64,000 bases of DNA, taken from Cyclobacteriaceae bacterium. GTDB taxonomy: Bacteria > Bacteroidota > Bacteroidia > Cytophagales > Cyclobacteriaceae. Where the stretch lies: NCBI GenBank assembly GCA_016787755.1, contig JAEUUA010000013.1, positions 124,001 through 188,000 of the forward strand, in the 5' to 3' direction. A program made the position numbers and the translations under genes. Positions within the stretch are counted from its first letter, which is position 1, and each line of letters begins with the position of its first letter. Below the pieces are notes generated by a model. The model was not told where the DNA came from. It did not search any database and saw nothing but the letters and a program-made list of their open reading frames with translations. Shown here piece by piece: positions 23,651-32,774 of this stretch.

Positions 23651-24061
23651 CTACCCTTGCTCGATAACCAACTTCAAGTCATCCAAACCTTGAACTGTAA
23701 GGGGTTTTGAAATAAACCTGATTACATTATTAAAAGACATCGCTCGTTCGTGATCTGCGCTGCTGTTGGAGCTGGTAAGAATTACTACTTTCATCTGTCC
23801 GAACACATCTGTTGATATTTCCCTAACCCGATCCAAGAACTCAAAGCCGTTTAATAGAGGCATATTAAGGTCCAGAAAGATAAGTTCAGGAACATCACCA
23901 GCTTTTGAAGCCCTCAAAATTTCCAATGCCTGCACGGGTGAGCTAAACGTGACCACCTGACCCGCAAACTTCCGCATTTCAATGAATTTTTTCTGAACAA
24001 AAAGATCAACTTCACTATCGTCAATTATAAAGGCAGTTTCAACTGGATACACGGGATTCAT
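23651..24061 (-). CDS. Single-domain response regulator (CheY-like receiver)
   Basis: A 136-residue stand-alone receiver with the full active site: acidic pair Asp 14/Asp 15 (FIIDDSEVD), phospho-acceptor Asp 64 in IFLDLNMPLLNGFEF, Thr/Ser in VVILTSSNSS and the conserved lysine in RFISKPLTV. There is no output domain, so it acts by binding a partner or as a phosphorelay intermediate. No histidine kinase lies nearby. It converges on the DUF5690 gene with 6 bases between. Confidence 0.92.
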   Translation of the reverse strand: MNPVYPVETAFIIDDSEVDLFVQKKFIEMRKFAGQVVTFSSPVQALEILRASKAGDVPELIFLDLNMPLLNGFEFLDRVREISTDVFGQMKVVILTSSNSSADHERAMSFNNVIRFISKPLTVQGLDDLKLVIEQG

Positions 24062-24195
24062 TAGGTCTTAAACTCAAATTTCGCCAATAATGTTTAACAA
24101 TAAGCTACTTTTCCGTTTTCTAACTAAAATAAAGGTCGAACGGTTTCAACCAAAACGAAAAATGTGCTAAAATTGAAGGCTAAACCAAAACGCCC

Positions 24196-25086
24196 ATGAA
24201 ATTTACTAGTCTTAATTCCTATTTACTAGCCTCACTTGCCATTGTTGGCCTCTGGTCTTGTGGGGGGTCTAAAAATGATTCTAACGAAAATGCAGCTGAT
24301 TTTGATAAAGCCAGCGAATCCTTAAAAGATCAGATCGAAGATGTTATTTATAATATTCCATCACCGTCAGAAATTCCATATTTACTTCAACAGACTGGCG
24401 CTGAATTTAATCAGTCATTATTAAATGATCGCAATAAAGTTGATCAATACAGTAGCCGCAATGATAAAGCAGCTCTTAACCTGGGCGTTTATACGGCCGA
24501 TATTGGTTACTTAAGTTCCTATGATAAGACTCAAGAAGCGATTAATTACCTTAATTCAGCAAAAAAATTGGCTGATAACCTAAATGTAATCGGGGCTTTT
24601 GATATGGATGTACTTCAACGTTTTGAAAGTAACATCTCAAATAAAGATTCTCTGGCCAAAATTTTAAATACGGCCGTTCAAGGGAGCGAAAAATATCTGA
24701 AAGATGACAGTCGGAATAAGTTAGCTGCTTTGTTGCTAACCGGAAGTTTTGTAGAAGGTCTTTATATTTCTACCGGGCTAATTAAAACCTATCCAAAAGA
24801 TCTTTTACCTGATGATTCTCGCAATCTGGTTCTTACTCCTTTAATGCGAGTAATTCTTGAGCAAGAAAAATCAGTTGACGAATTAGTAAAAATGATTTCT
24901 AAAATTGATCAGACGGAACCAGTAGCCACCATCGCAAGTGATCTTAATGCCCTTCAGGCTAGCTATCGGGCTTTAAATATTGAAGAACAAATTAAAAATA
25001 ATCGTTCTGATTTAGTGCTTACTGACAAAAACCTTGTGGAGATAACTAAAGTGGTTGAAAAAATGCGGAAATCCATTGTTGATTAA
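24196..25086 (+). CDS. Hypothetical lipoprotein (296 aa)
   Basis: A 296-residue lipoprotein (ASLAIVGLWSCGGSKND; lipidated Cys 22). The mature part is all alpha and begins with an acidic linker. It contains PSPSEIPYLLQQTGAEFNQSLL and NLGVYTADIGYLSSYDKTQEA, a pattern seen in conserved hypothetical lipoproteins of Bacteroidota. No enzymatic motif is visible. It is followed by a strong terminator (25107-25139), so it is probably a single-gene transcript. Confidence 0.78.
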   Translation: MKFTSLNSYLLASLAIVGLWSCGGSKNDSNENAADFDKASESLKDQIEDVIYNIPSPSEIPYLLQQTGAEFNQSLLNDRNKVDQYSSRNDKAALNLGVYTADIGYLSSYDKTQEAINYLNSAKKLADNLNVIGAFDMDVLQRFESNISNKDSLAKILNTAVQGSEKYLKDDSRNKLAALLLTGSFVEGLYISTGLIKTYPKDLLPDDSRNLVLTPLMRVILEQEKSVDELVKMISKIDQTEPVATIASDLNALQASYRALNIEEQIKNNRSDLVLTDKNLVEITKVVEKMRKSIVD

Positions 25087-25106
25087 TAAATTAACAATGT
25101 GCCGGT

Positions 25107-25139
25107 AAAAAGGATTAGCCACTGGTTAATCCTTTTTTT
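25107..25139 (+). terminator. Rho-independent terminator
   Basis: AAAAAGGATTA (25107-25117) pairs with TAATCCTTTTT (25127-25137) around a nine-base loop and runs into more T. It follows the lipoprotein gene by 20 bases and precedes the ABC-fusion gene. Confidence 0.88.
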
Positions 25140-25190
25140 GTTCTCTCTAACCCTCATTCTTGTACCTTTAATTAACTGAAAATCTGACTT

Positions 25191-28100
25191 ATGAGCGAAC
25201 CTGTACTAAAAGCCATTATGAGACTTTTTGCTCTCGTGGCCAAGGAGGATCTAATCACAAAACAGGAACGAGAACATATCAAGATTTTTCTTTCTGATCA
25301 CTTAAGCCAGCGAGGCACGGACAGTCATCTTCAACTTTTTGATGAATATGCTGTGGAGATGTCAGGCAAGCTTAGTTCCACCCAGGAGAACGATACAATT
25401 CTTCAAATCTGTCAATCCATCAACAATGAGATTGCTCAAAAACAAAAAGTTGTAATTGTGCTGGAGCTAATGAGTGTGATATTGGCCGATGGCGCGATTT
25501 CGGATCGGGAAGAAGCCTTGGCACTAACAATAAGTGATGCGCTTAATATTAATAGGGATGACCTCGCACTTATAGAAAAATATGTGCTTATCAAACAACG
25601 CAGCGATGAAGATAGCGAGGACATATTACTGATAGACTCGCAAAGTCAGTCGCCAGGAAAGTTCAAGCATATATTCCGCGACCACCTGAATGGTCTCATT
25701 GCCATTCTCCACCTTCACAGTACGGATACCTTTTTCTTTAAATACATTGGCCATACTGATGTGTACCTGAATGGAGTACCTCAAAAATCAGGAAATATTA
25801 ATGTACTGGCCACTGGAAGTACCCTGCGATGGGGAAACACCGAGCCTGTTTATTATGGTGAGATATTAGCTCAATTCAAAAAACTGAATCAAACGGGGCG
25901 TACCAGTTTCGAAGCAAAAGAAATCTCCTATCAATTTAAGAATGGGGGACTCGGTTTACGGCAAGTAAACGTAGCAGAGGAATCCGGCAACCTGGTTGCC
26001 TTAATGGGTGCGAGTGGGGCCGGAAAATCAACGTTGCTGCATGTACTTAATGGAACAGAAAAGCCATCAAAAGGTCAGGTGTTGATTAATGGAGTTGATA
26101 TTTATAAAGAACCCGAAAAAATTGAAGGGGTTATCGGATTTGTTCCGCAAGATGACTTGCTTATTGAAGAATTAACCGTTTACCAAAATTTATACTTTGC
26201 CGCTAAACTTTGCTTTAGTGATTTAACCGAAACAGAAATTTCAGAGCTGGTTTTAAAAACGTTGAACGATCTTGGGCTTACCGAAACTAAGCACCTGAAG
26301 GTGGGCTCCCCGCTGCATAAAACAATCAGTGGTGGTCAACGAAAGCGTTTAAACATTGGATTAGAATTACTGCGCGAACCCGCTGTGTTGTTTGTGGACG
26401 AACCCACCTCAGGATTATCATCAAGAGATTCTGAAAACATCATCGATCTTTTAAAAGAATTATCCTTAAAAGGAAAATTGGTATTTGCGGTTATCCATCA
26501 ACCTTCTTCCGATATCTTTAAGATGTTTGATAAGTTAATAATTCTGGATACCGGTGGCTATCAAATTTACTATGGCAATCCGGTGGATGCACTCACCTAC
26601 TTTAAGCGGAATATTAATCTGGTCAATAGCGAGCAAGGTGAGTGTTATTCTTGTGGAAATGTAAACCCAGAACAAATCTTTAACATCATTGAAACAAAAG
26701 TGATCAATGAGTTTGGCAATTTTACAGACGAACGAAAATTTTCACCCGAACAATGGAATACTCTTTATAAAGAAAAAATAAATCCTACTTCAGTTGTTCC
26801 ATCCTCCGATGCCCCTCATTCTACATTAAGAATTCCAAGTTGGTTTAATCAGATTAGGTTGTTTGGTTGGCGTGATATGCTATCCAAACTAAATAATACT
26901 CAATACCTTTTCATTAACCTGATGGAGGCTCCTCTCTTGGCCTTTATTCTTGCTTTCATTGTTCGTTACCACAATCCTGATGATTCGTTTAATGCTGAAT
27001 ACATCTTTAGTAAAAACCTAAACATGCCGGCCTATCTCTTCATGAGCGTGATTGTTGCCTTGTTTATGGGCCTCACCGTGAGCGCAGAAGAAATCATCCG
27101 CGACAGAAAAATTTTGAAGCGCGAAAAATTCTTGCACCTCAATCGAAGTAGCTATCTGCTTTCCAAAATCGGGATTTTGTTTATAATTTCTCTCATTCAG
27201 ACTTTCTTATTTGTGCTGGTGGGAAATTCGCTACTTGAAATAAAAGGAATGTTCTTTATCTATTGGGGCATCCTGTTTACCACTTCTTGCTTCGCTAATC
27301 TTTTAGGCTTAAATATTTCTTCAGCTTTTAATTCGGCAGTTACTATTTATATCCTGATTCCCATTCTACTTATACCTCAACTCATACTAAGTGGCGTAGT
27401 GGTTAAGTTTGATAAGCTTAATCCAATTATTGGAAATACATCCACCGTTCCCTTTGTTGGAGATATCATGGCTTCGCGCTGGGCGTTTGAAGCGAGTATG
27501 GTTTCTCAATTCAAAGACAACGATTTTGAACAACAATTTTATTTTGATGACAAGGTAATGGCTGATGCGGACTATAAGAAAATCTATTACATCCCAGCCC
27601 TGGAAACTCGCCTTGATTTTGTTAATTTAAATTATAAAAATCCTGAGCCTGCCATCCGAAAGGAAGTTCAGGATGATTTAAATTTATTAAGAAGCGAAAT
27701 CAACAAAGAACTTGCCTTTGTCGGAAAAACAGACTTTAGTATTACTGATAAATACGAGATTGATGTATACGATTCCGCTGTTTACAACGAGACAGGAAGG
27801 TTCCTTTCGGTGCTCAAAAAATTCTACATCACCCGTTTTAACAAAGCCGATATCGACAAAGATGACAAGATTAACCACTTAACGAAAACAGCCGAAAAGG
27901 AAAAATTATTTGAAAATTTCAAATCTGCCTATCAGAATGAAGCGATAGCCGAACTCGTAAAAAATACCATGGAGACAAATCGGGTGATAGAAAAGGACGG
28001 AAAATTAATTCAAAAGATTTATCCCATTTATAAAAATCCCGATCCTGAACACATAGTTGATTTTGATGCCCAGTTTTATATGCCTGCAAAACATTTCCTG

Positions 28101-28247
28101 AATACAAATATCGATACCTTGTATTTTAATTTGGGTGTAATTTGGTCCATGACCTGGGTATTAATGTTCACGCTATATTTTGAAGTGCTTCGCAAAATAA
28201 TTGACGGCTTGGGAAATATCTCAAATCCGCTTCCGAAGAGAATGTAA
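25191..28247 (+). CDS. ABC transporter fusion: TerB-like + FHA-like + ABCG ATPase + membrane domain
   Basis: A 1018-residue protein. Residues 1 to about 130 look like a TerB tellurite-resistance-type helical domain (RLFALVAKEDLITKQEREHI, VILADGAISDREEALAL). Residues about 165-235 form an FHA-like beta sandwich. The ATPase follows with Walker A GASGAGKST (near 275), signature SGGQRKRLNIGLELL (near 380), Walker B AVLFVDEPTSGL and IHQPSSDI. The ABC-2 membrane domain starts near 580 (FINLMEAPLLAFILAFIV), and a large non-membrane insert with charged sequence (about 780-970) precedes the last helix. It is a half transporter of the ABCG type that should dimerise. The substrate is unknown. The TerB and FHA modules suggest regulation by metal or phospho-peptides. 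Confidence 0.85.
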   Translation: MSEPVLKAIMRLFALVAKEDLITKQEREHIKIFLSDHLSQRGTDSHLQLFDEYAVEMSGKLSSTQENDTILQICQSINNEIAQKQKVVIVLELMSVILADGAISDREEALALTISDALNINRDDLALIEKYVLIKQRSDEDSEDILLIDSQSQSPGKFKHIFRDHLNGLIAILHLHSTDTFFFKYIGHTDVYLNGVPQKSGNINVLATGSTLRWGNTEPVYYGEILAQFKKLNQTGRTSFEAKEISYQFKNGGLGLRQVNVAEESGNLVALMGASGAGKSTLLHVLNGTEKPSKGQVLINGVDIYKEPEKIEGVIGFVPQDDLLIEELTVYQNLYFAAKLCFSDLTETEISELVLKTLNDLGLTETKHLKVGSPLHKTISGGQRKRLNIGLELLREPAVLFVDEPTSGLSSRDSENIIDLLKELSLKGKLVFAVIHQPSSDIFKMFDKLIILDTGGYQIYYGNPVDALTYFKRNINLVNSEQGECYSCGNVNPEQIFNIIETKVINEFGNFTDERKFSPEQWNTLYKEKINPTSVVPSSDAPHSTLRIPSWFNQIRLFGWRDMLSKLNNTQYLFINLMEAPLLAFILAFIVRYHNPDDSFNAEYIFSKNLNMPAYLFMSVIVALFMGLTVSAEEIIRDRKILKREKFLHLNRSSYLLSKIGILFIISLIQTFLFVLVGNSLLEIKGMFFIYWGILFTTSCFANLLGLNISSAFNSAVTIYILIPILLIPQLILSGVVVKFDKLNPIIGNTSTVPFVGDIMASRWAFEASMVSQFKDNDFEQQFYFDDKVMADADYKKIYYIPALETRLDFVNLNYKNPEPAIRKEVQDDLNLLRSEINKELAFVGKTDFSITDKYEIDVYDSAVYNETGRFLSVLKKFYITRFNKADIDKDDKINHLTKTAEKEKLFENFKSAYQNEAIAELVKNTMETNRVIEKDGKLIQKIYPIYKNPDPEHIVDFDAQFYMPAKHFLNTNIDTLYFNLGVIWSMTWVLMFTLYFEVLRKIIDGLGNISNPLPKRM

Positions 28248-28248
28248 C

Positions 28249-29016
28249 ATGTTTTTCTTCCTTTCAAAAACATTGAATTTCCTCACCATGCCCCTGGTGA
28301 TTATCTGTATTTTATTTCTGCTCTCGTGGAAGTTTAAACGCAGTAAATGGCAAAGCCGGTTTTTCAAAACGGCACTGATCATGCTATTATTATTCTCGCA
28401 CGATTTTATCACCAATGAAATGGTCATGCTTTGGGAATTGCCTGCTACACCCGTTTCAGAAATTAAAAAGAAGTATGCGATTGGGATTGTGCTTACCGGA
28501 GTTACAAAAGGAAATATGACTCCGGATGACCGGGTGTATTTTCAACGTGGAGCAGATCGGGTTACGCATACCCTTCAACTTTACAGGGCAGGAAAAATTA
28601 AGAAAATTCTCATCTCAGGAGGAAGCGGTTCGTTAGAAGAACGAAATCATCAGGAAGCCGATGAGATTTCCGATGCTTTTAAATTAATGGGGGTTCCTCC
28701 TGAAGACATCCTTATTGAAAACCAATCGCGCAACACGCATGAATCTGCAGAAGCGGTGAAAGCCATGCTAAAAGATTCAGTTTCATCAGCAGATTGTTTA
28801 CTAATTACCTCAGCGTTTCATATGCGCAGGTCACGGGCATGCTTTAAAAAGGCAGGCTGGGCTATTGATACCTTTACTACCGATTTTCTATCGCATGAAA
28901 GAAAGTATACACTCGATGTACTTATTGTACCCCGCGTTGATGCTTTGTCAAACTGGACCACCGTGAGCCGCGAGTGGGTGGGAATGATCGCTTATAAGGT
29001 GATGGGGTATATCTGA
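28249..29016 (+). CDS. YdcF/SanA-like DUF218 membrane protein
   Basis: A 255-residue protein read from ATG 28249 (MFFFLSKTLNFLTMPLVIICILFLL), two bases after the ABC-fusion stop; the frame is open to 28201 but that would overlap the ABC gene. Two N-terminal membrane segments are followed by the DUF218 domain: GIVLTGVTKGN, QLYRAGKIKKILISGGSG, MGVPPEDILIENQSRNTHESAEAV and LLITSAFHMRRSRACFKKAGW. This family (YdcF, SanA, ElyC) is linked to envelope maintenance and may bind adenosyl compounds. Likely co-transcribed with the ABC gene. Confidence 0.88.
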   Translation: MFFFLSKTLNFLTMPLVIICILFLLSWKFKRSKWQSRFFKTALIMLLLFSHDFITNEMVMLWELPATPVSEIKKKYAIGIVLTGVTKGNMTPDDRVYFQRGADRVTHTLQLYRAGKIKKILISGGSGSLEERNHQEADEISDAFKLMGVPPEDILIENQSRNTHESAEAVKAMLKDSVSSADCLLITSAFHMRRSRACFKKAGWAIDTFTTDFLSHERKYTLDVLIVPRVDALSNWTTVSREWVGMIAYKVMGYI

Positions 29017-29026
29017 AGTGAATTGC

Positions 29027-29100
29027 GGGTCAGGCGACCCACGTGTTGTTGTCAAAATTAAATTTCAGAAATAAGTCAGTCAGGTCGGAAGACCTGACTG
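29027..29100. repeat. Two short intergenic palindromes (GGGTC-aggc-GACCC and CAGTCAGGTC-ggaa-GACCTGACTG)
   Basis: GGGTC/GACCC at 29027-29040 and a perfect ten-base inverted repeat CAGTCAGGTC/GACCTGACTG at 29077-29100. The second ends exactly where the ParE-like pseudogene frame begins to read. They look like small REP-like palindromes; neither is followed by a T-run. Confidence 0.6.
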
Positions 29101-29101
29101 C

Positions 29102-29302
29102 AGTGAAAAACTTGAAAGTTTTCCATATGCTGGCCGCATGGTGCCAGAGTTTTAACATGCTTCTCTAAATATTCGAGAAGTTATCTATCAAGGATATCTT
29201 ATTATTTATCAAATTACCCCTAATCTGGATATAGAGATTATTACCATTGCACATGGTCGCGAAGATCTGTTTAATGACGTAAATAAAGATTGGATTTTGT
29301 AG
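29102..29302 (+). pseudogene. Remnant of a ParE/RelE-type toxin gene
   Basis: One frame reads SEKLESFPYAGRMVPEF, then an in-frame TAA, then LNIREVIYQGYLIIYQI and IEIITIAHGREDLF to TAG 29302. FP.AGRMVPEF, NIREVIY.GYLIIY and IEIITIAHGR are the conserved core and C-terminus of ParE toxins. The N-terminal third is missing, cut near the palindrome at 29077-29100, and no antitoxin gene is beside it. The gene is therefore dead. The whole 307-base gap 29017-29324 holds only this remnant and the palindromes. Confidence 0.75.
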
Positions 29303-29324
29303 AATTGCATTGATAGATTATACA

Positions 29325-30023
29325 CTATTTACGGTAGCTACTTGTAACATGCTCCAAAATATAGTCGCGCGTCTTTTGGTCTTTATCCTCATTGTATGTA
29401 CGCAAAATGATTTTCAGAATATCTTTCGACTCGCTCTTTAGTAATTGATCAATTGCTCTTCGTTTTTCAATCCAATTCCTTGACGTCTTCAATATTCTAT
29501 ATTCAGTTCCAAGGTTAAGTCTAACTACTGTTATTAATTCGGATGGATAAATAATTCTATTAAGTTCAAACTTAGTCAAAGCAATCCCACGTTCAATTAA
29601 TATAAATTGTAAGTCTTTTTTTATTTCAGATTCTATTGAATCCCTAGAGGTAAAAAGTAAAGAATCCGAAGTTATCAACCCTAGTATTCTACGTATGCTT
29701 GCTCTCGTCTCTGGAATGACACTTTTATTTAAAAAGTCTTGCCCTACTGAAGTGTGGACTATAATTACGTTTTCCTCTGGAATGTAGAAATTGGCAGTAA
29801 ATTCAGCGGAATGCTCTTCATTGTCTTTGGTGAAGAAGTCCAAACTGTCTGTGTACGTATTTTCTTTAACATCATATATATATACTTCTATACCTTGTCT
29901 TAAATGATGATTACCTGGTGGCAGCATTTCGTTGCCAGCGACTCCAAACTCACCATGAATAATGTCAACACTCTTAGTTGTACAGCTTGACAGAATACAT
30001 ATAAGTAGGATGAAATATTTCAT
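29325..30023 (-). CDS. SPFH/prohibitin-like lipoprotein
   Basis: A 232-residue lipoprotein (FILLICILSSCTTKSVD; Cys 14). The body has the SPFH-type pattern: IEVYIYDVKENTYTDSLDFFTKDN, VIPETRASIRRILGLITSDSLL, FTSRDSIESEIKKDLQFILIERGIALTKFELNRIIYPSEL. Usual SPFH proteins are anchored by a membrane helix and make large ring assemblies; this one is lipidated and ends in a helical, charged C-terminus. It may act as a periplasmic or outer-leaflet scaffold. No neighbour on the same strand, so it is a single gene. The family assignment rests on remembered motifs. Confidence 0.65.
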   Translation of the reverse strand: MKYFILLICILSSCTTKSVDIIHGEFGVAGNEMLPPGNHHLRQGIEVYIYDVKENTYTDSLDFFTKDNEEHSAEFTANFYIPEENVIIVHTSVGQDFLNKSVIPETRASIRRILGLITSDSLLFTSRDSIESEIKKDLQFILIERGIALTKFELNRIIYPSELITVVRLNLGTEYRILKTSRNWIEKRRAIDQLLKSESKDILKIILRTYNEDKDQKTRDYILEHVTSSYRK

Positions 30024-30172
30024 AAGGAGCTACCGCTTGAACCTCGAATATCAACAATTACCAATATTTACCCATCTCAAATTTGATTAAAATCCTTAGA
30101 AAGACCTAAGGTCTACCTCTGCTTTCAAATCCCAATTAACATGCCTATACTTGAAGAGTCAAAAAATAACGC

Positions 30173-31558
30173 ATGCAAAAAAACCAGTTGATGCAATCCC
30201 TTTGGCTGCTTCTGCTGATCATCGCGCTTTTGATCGTATCTGCAATCCTCCCCTCCTTCTCGGTGGGTTCGCTTTCTTTCAAGCGGATTAATATGCTGGC
30301 CGATATTCAAACAGAGCCCGTTGCACCCCTACTCAGTGATACTATTCCTGAAATAGATACTGTTGCAAGTAAGCTACCTGCTGAAGTAGTTCCTGAGGTG
30401 GTTATCGAACACGTTAATCCTTGTCCGCCCGGAATTACGTGCCTGGAAGATTTTAGTCCCCATAAAAAAGTCTTACGCACCTTCTTTCAGGCCCTGCGAA
30501 GCGCGAACCAAAAACCTATACGGATTGCCTTCTTTGGAGATTCATTTATTGAAGGTGATATTCTCAGTGCCAGCTTTCGCGACACCCTACAAGGGATCTA
30601 TGGGGGTCGTGGGGTGGGCTATGTTCCTATCACCTCAGAGGCACCACAATTTCGAACTACCATCCAGCATGAATTTTCGAATTGGGAAACCTACTCTTTA
30701 GTCGGTAAGCAGGATCCCAACGTTCCGCTTGGCATTTCCGGGTATGCATTTGTACCACTCCCTGAAAACAAAGTGGAGTATAAACCTAGCAAAAAACAAA
30801 ATCCACGAAAGTTTGATCACGTGCGGTTATTCTATCGCACTAAGAAAAATTCAGATCTTATATATACAGTGAATGATACGATCATACTACACTCTTCGCT
30901 TGTTTCATCCGATAGTTTGCAACAACTCGTAATTACCGAAAACAATCTAAAGTCGGTTAAATTTCAGTTTGACAATCCCGATAGCTTGGTAGTGTATGGT
31001 GCCAGCTTCGAAAGTACGCATGGGGTTTTCGTAGATAATTTTGCCATGCGTGGAAACTCAGGTATTAGCTTGTATGGAATAGAACCAGCATTTCTTCAAC
31101 AATTTAATGAACGGCAACAGTACCAATTGATTTTACTGCAGTATGGGTTGAACATTGTAACTGAAACCGATTCGATGGACTACAGTTGGTATAAGACTAA
31201 AATGATAAAAGTAATTAACCGGTTAAAGGAAGTCTTTCCCGAAACCAGCATGGTGTTAATTGGTATCAGCGACCGCGCGGGAAACATTGACGGTAAAATT
31301 CAAACCATACCCGCGATTATCACCATGCGCAATACCCAACGCGAAATTGCCCGAAAAACTCAAATTGCCTTTTGGGATTTATACGAAGCCATGGGCGGAA
31401 AAAATAGCATCATTGATTATGTATCCGCCACCCCACCGCTGGCGGCCAAAGATTACACGCACCTTACCTTTAAAGGAGGAAAAAAAATTGCCACGAAACT
31501 GGCTAGCGCAATTCTATTTGAACAAACCCGCTATGATAAGAAAGCTCCTGTTCAATAG
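30173..31558 (+). CDS. Membrane-anchored SGNH-hydrolase-like protein (acylation operon)
   Basis: A 461-residue protein with an N-terminal membrane anchor (QSLWLLLLIIALLIVSAIL), a linker, and an SGNH domain: block I IAFFGDSFIEGDILSASF (catalytic Ser in GDS), a Gly-rich GGRGVGYVPI, an insert, and block V DYTHLTFKGGKKIA (Asp and His). It is the first gene of an overlapping trio with a second SGNH protein and an MBOAT acyltransferase. In AlgJ/AlgX, PatB and related systems such proteins move or remove acetyl groups on exopolysaccharide or peptidoglycan outside the membrane. The glycan here is unknown. Confidence 0.85.
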   Translation: MQKNQLMQSLWLLLLIIALLIVSAILPSFSVGSLSFKRINMLADIQTEPVAPLLSDTIPEIDTVASKLPAEVVPEVVIEHVNPCPPGITCLEDFSPHKKVLRTFFQALRSANQKPIRIAFFGDSFIEGDILSASFRDTLQGIYGGRGVGYVPITSEAPQFRTTIQHEFSNWETYSLVGKQDPNVPLGISGYAFVPLPENKVEYKPSKKQNPRKFDHVRLFYRTKKNSDLIYTVNDTIILHSSLVSSDSLQQLVITENNLKSVKFQFDNPDSLVVYGASFESTHGVFVDNFAMRGNSGISLYGIEPAFLQQFNERQQYQLILLQYGLNIVTETDSMDYSWYKTKMIKVINRLKEVFPETSMVLIGISDRAGNIDGKIQTIPAIITMRNTQREIARKTQIAFWDLYEAMGGKNSIIDYVSATPPLAAKDYTHLTFKGGKKIATKLASAILFEQTRYDKKAPVQ

Positions 31559-32774
31559 TGTGCTGATAGGTATCGCGCACCTAGCTGCTGCCCAGGATAC
31601 AATTCCATATCCTGGCACGACTGCCTACGATTTTATTCGTGCAGAAGCAAATGTCATTCATAACTCAGTTTCACTCTCGGCATTTTATGAAAAGCTTTAT
31701 CAGGTAAAAAAGATAAAACAAGCCACTATTAACATCATTCAAATTGGAGATTCGCATACGCAAGCAGATTTTGCAAGTGGAACCACCCGGATATTGTTGC
31801 AGCGGGAGTTTGGAAATGCAGGCCGCGGATTAATTTTTCCAGGCCGGGTGGCACGCACCAACGAGTCACCAACTATTTATTCATCCTCCACGGGGAGTTG
31901 GGAAAGCAAACGAATCATATACGTCAATCAATCCATGCCAATTGGCCTTGGAGCAATGACCCTGCACACCACTGATTCAAAAGCCTCCATCTTACTGAAA
32001 ACGAAACCGCTGGAGAATATTAATTATGCTTTTAACAAGCTGACATTCTTTTTCCAAAAAGATTTTAGCAGCTATAATTTAGTAGTGAAAGATTCCATCG
32101 GCCAATACCTGGCGTATGTTGGTCCTTACACGCTTGAAGATTCAAACACGTCACGCATTCAATTGCCATTTGCAACCAATCTAATTGAAATTCAAACCCT
32201 GCAATCCACACCTTCACAGAACCAATTTACTTTATTTGGCATAAATCTGGAGAATAGCAACCCCGGCCTTCTCTATCATGCTATTGGCGGAAATGGGGCT
32301 AAAGTGAAACACTATCTAAAAGCTGCCTTTTTTACTGAGCAAACTTCTGAGTTAACCCCAGATTTATTTATTATTTCGTTGGGAACAAACGAAGCCGTTG
32401 ACCACCCCTATGTCGATCCTAACTTTACAACTCAATTAGATACTTTCGTAGAACAATTGAAAGTTAAAAATCCAAATGCTCAATTTTTATTTACTACACC
32501 AGCAGATTTCTATAAAAAGAAAACGCGCAGAAATCCGGGTGTAGAATTTATCCGAAATAAAATCATTGAATATGCCGATGAGCATCACTATGGTTACTGG
32601 GATTTATATACCGTGGGAGGAGGCACTCACTCTGCTGATTTATGGAAGAAAAATAACCTGATGCAAAATGATGGAATTCACTTCACTAAAGAAGGTTATC
32701 ACCTGCAAGGAAGGTTATTTTATGAAGCGATTTTAAAAGGATATAATGAGTATGTTCTCTATCGATATCCATAA
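31533..32774 (+). CDS. Secreted SGNH-hydrolase-like protein (acylation operon)
   Basis: A 413-residue protein read from ATG 31533 (MIRKLLFNSVLIGIAHLAAA), which gives a signal peptide and overlaps the previous gene by 26 bases; the open frame further up is antisense-like noise in the first gene. The SGNH blocks are NIIQIGDSHTQADFASG (catalytic Ser), GNAGRGLIFPGR, LFIISLGTNEAV (block III, Asn) and DGIHFTKEGYHLQG (block V, Asp and His). It resembles the first gene in the GDSH form of block I and the AGRGL/GRGVG loop, so the pair arose by duplication. Likely works on the acyl groups installed by the MBOAT gene that overlaps its end. Confidence 0.85.
   Translation: MIRKLLFNSVLIGIAHLAAAQDTIPYPGTTAYDFIRAEANVIHNSVSLSAFYEKLYQVKKIKQATINIIQIGDSHTQADFASGTTRILLQREFGNAGRGLIFPGRVARTNESPTIYSSSTGSWESKRIIYVNQSMPIGLGAMTLHTTDSKASILLKTKPLENINYAFNKLTFFFQKDFSSYNLVVKDSIGQYLAYVGPYTLEDSNTSRIQLPFATNLIEIQTLQSTPSQNQFTLFGINLENSNPGLLYHAIGGNGAKVKHYLKAAFFTEQTSELTPDLFIISLGTNEAVDHPYVDPNFTTQLDTFVEQLKVKNPNAQFLFTTPADFYKKKTRRNPGVEFIRNKIIEYADEHHYGYWDLYTVGGGTHSADLWKKNNLMQNDGIHFTKEGYHLQGRLFYEAILKGYNEYVLYRYP

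Noticed and set aside
29077..29100. Terminator of the YdcF-like gene
   Set aside because: The hairpin is perfect but no T-run follows, and it is 60 bases after the stop. It is listed as a palindrome instead.
31260..31532. N-terminal extension of the second SGNH gene
   Set aside because: The 91 residues overlap the first SGNH gene out of frame and have no domain. The signal peptide starts at ATG 31533.
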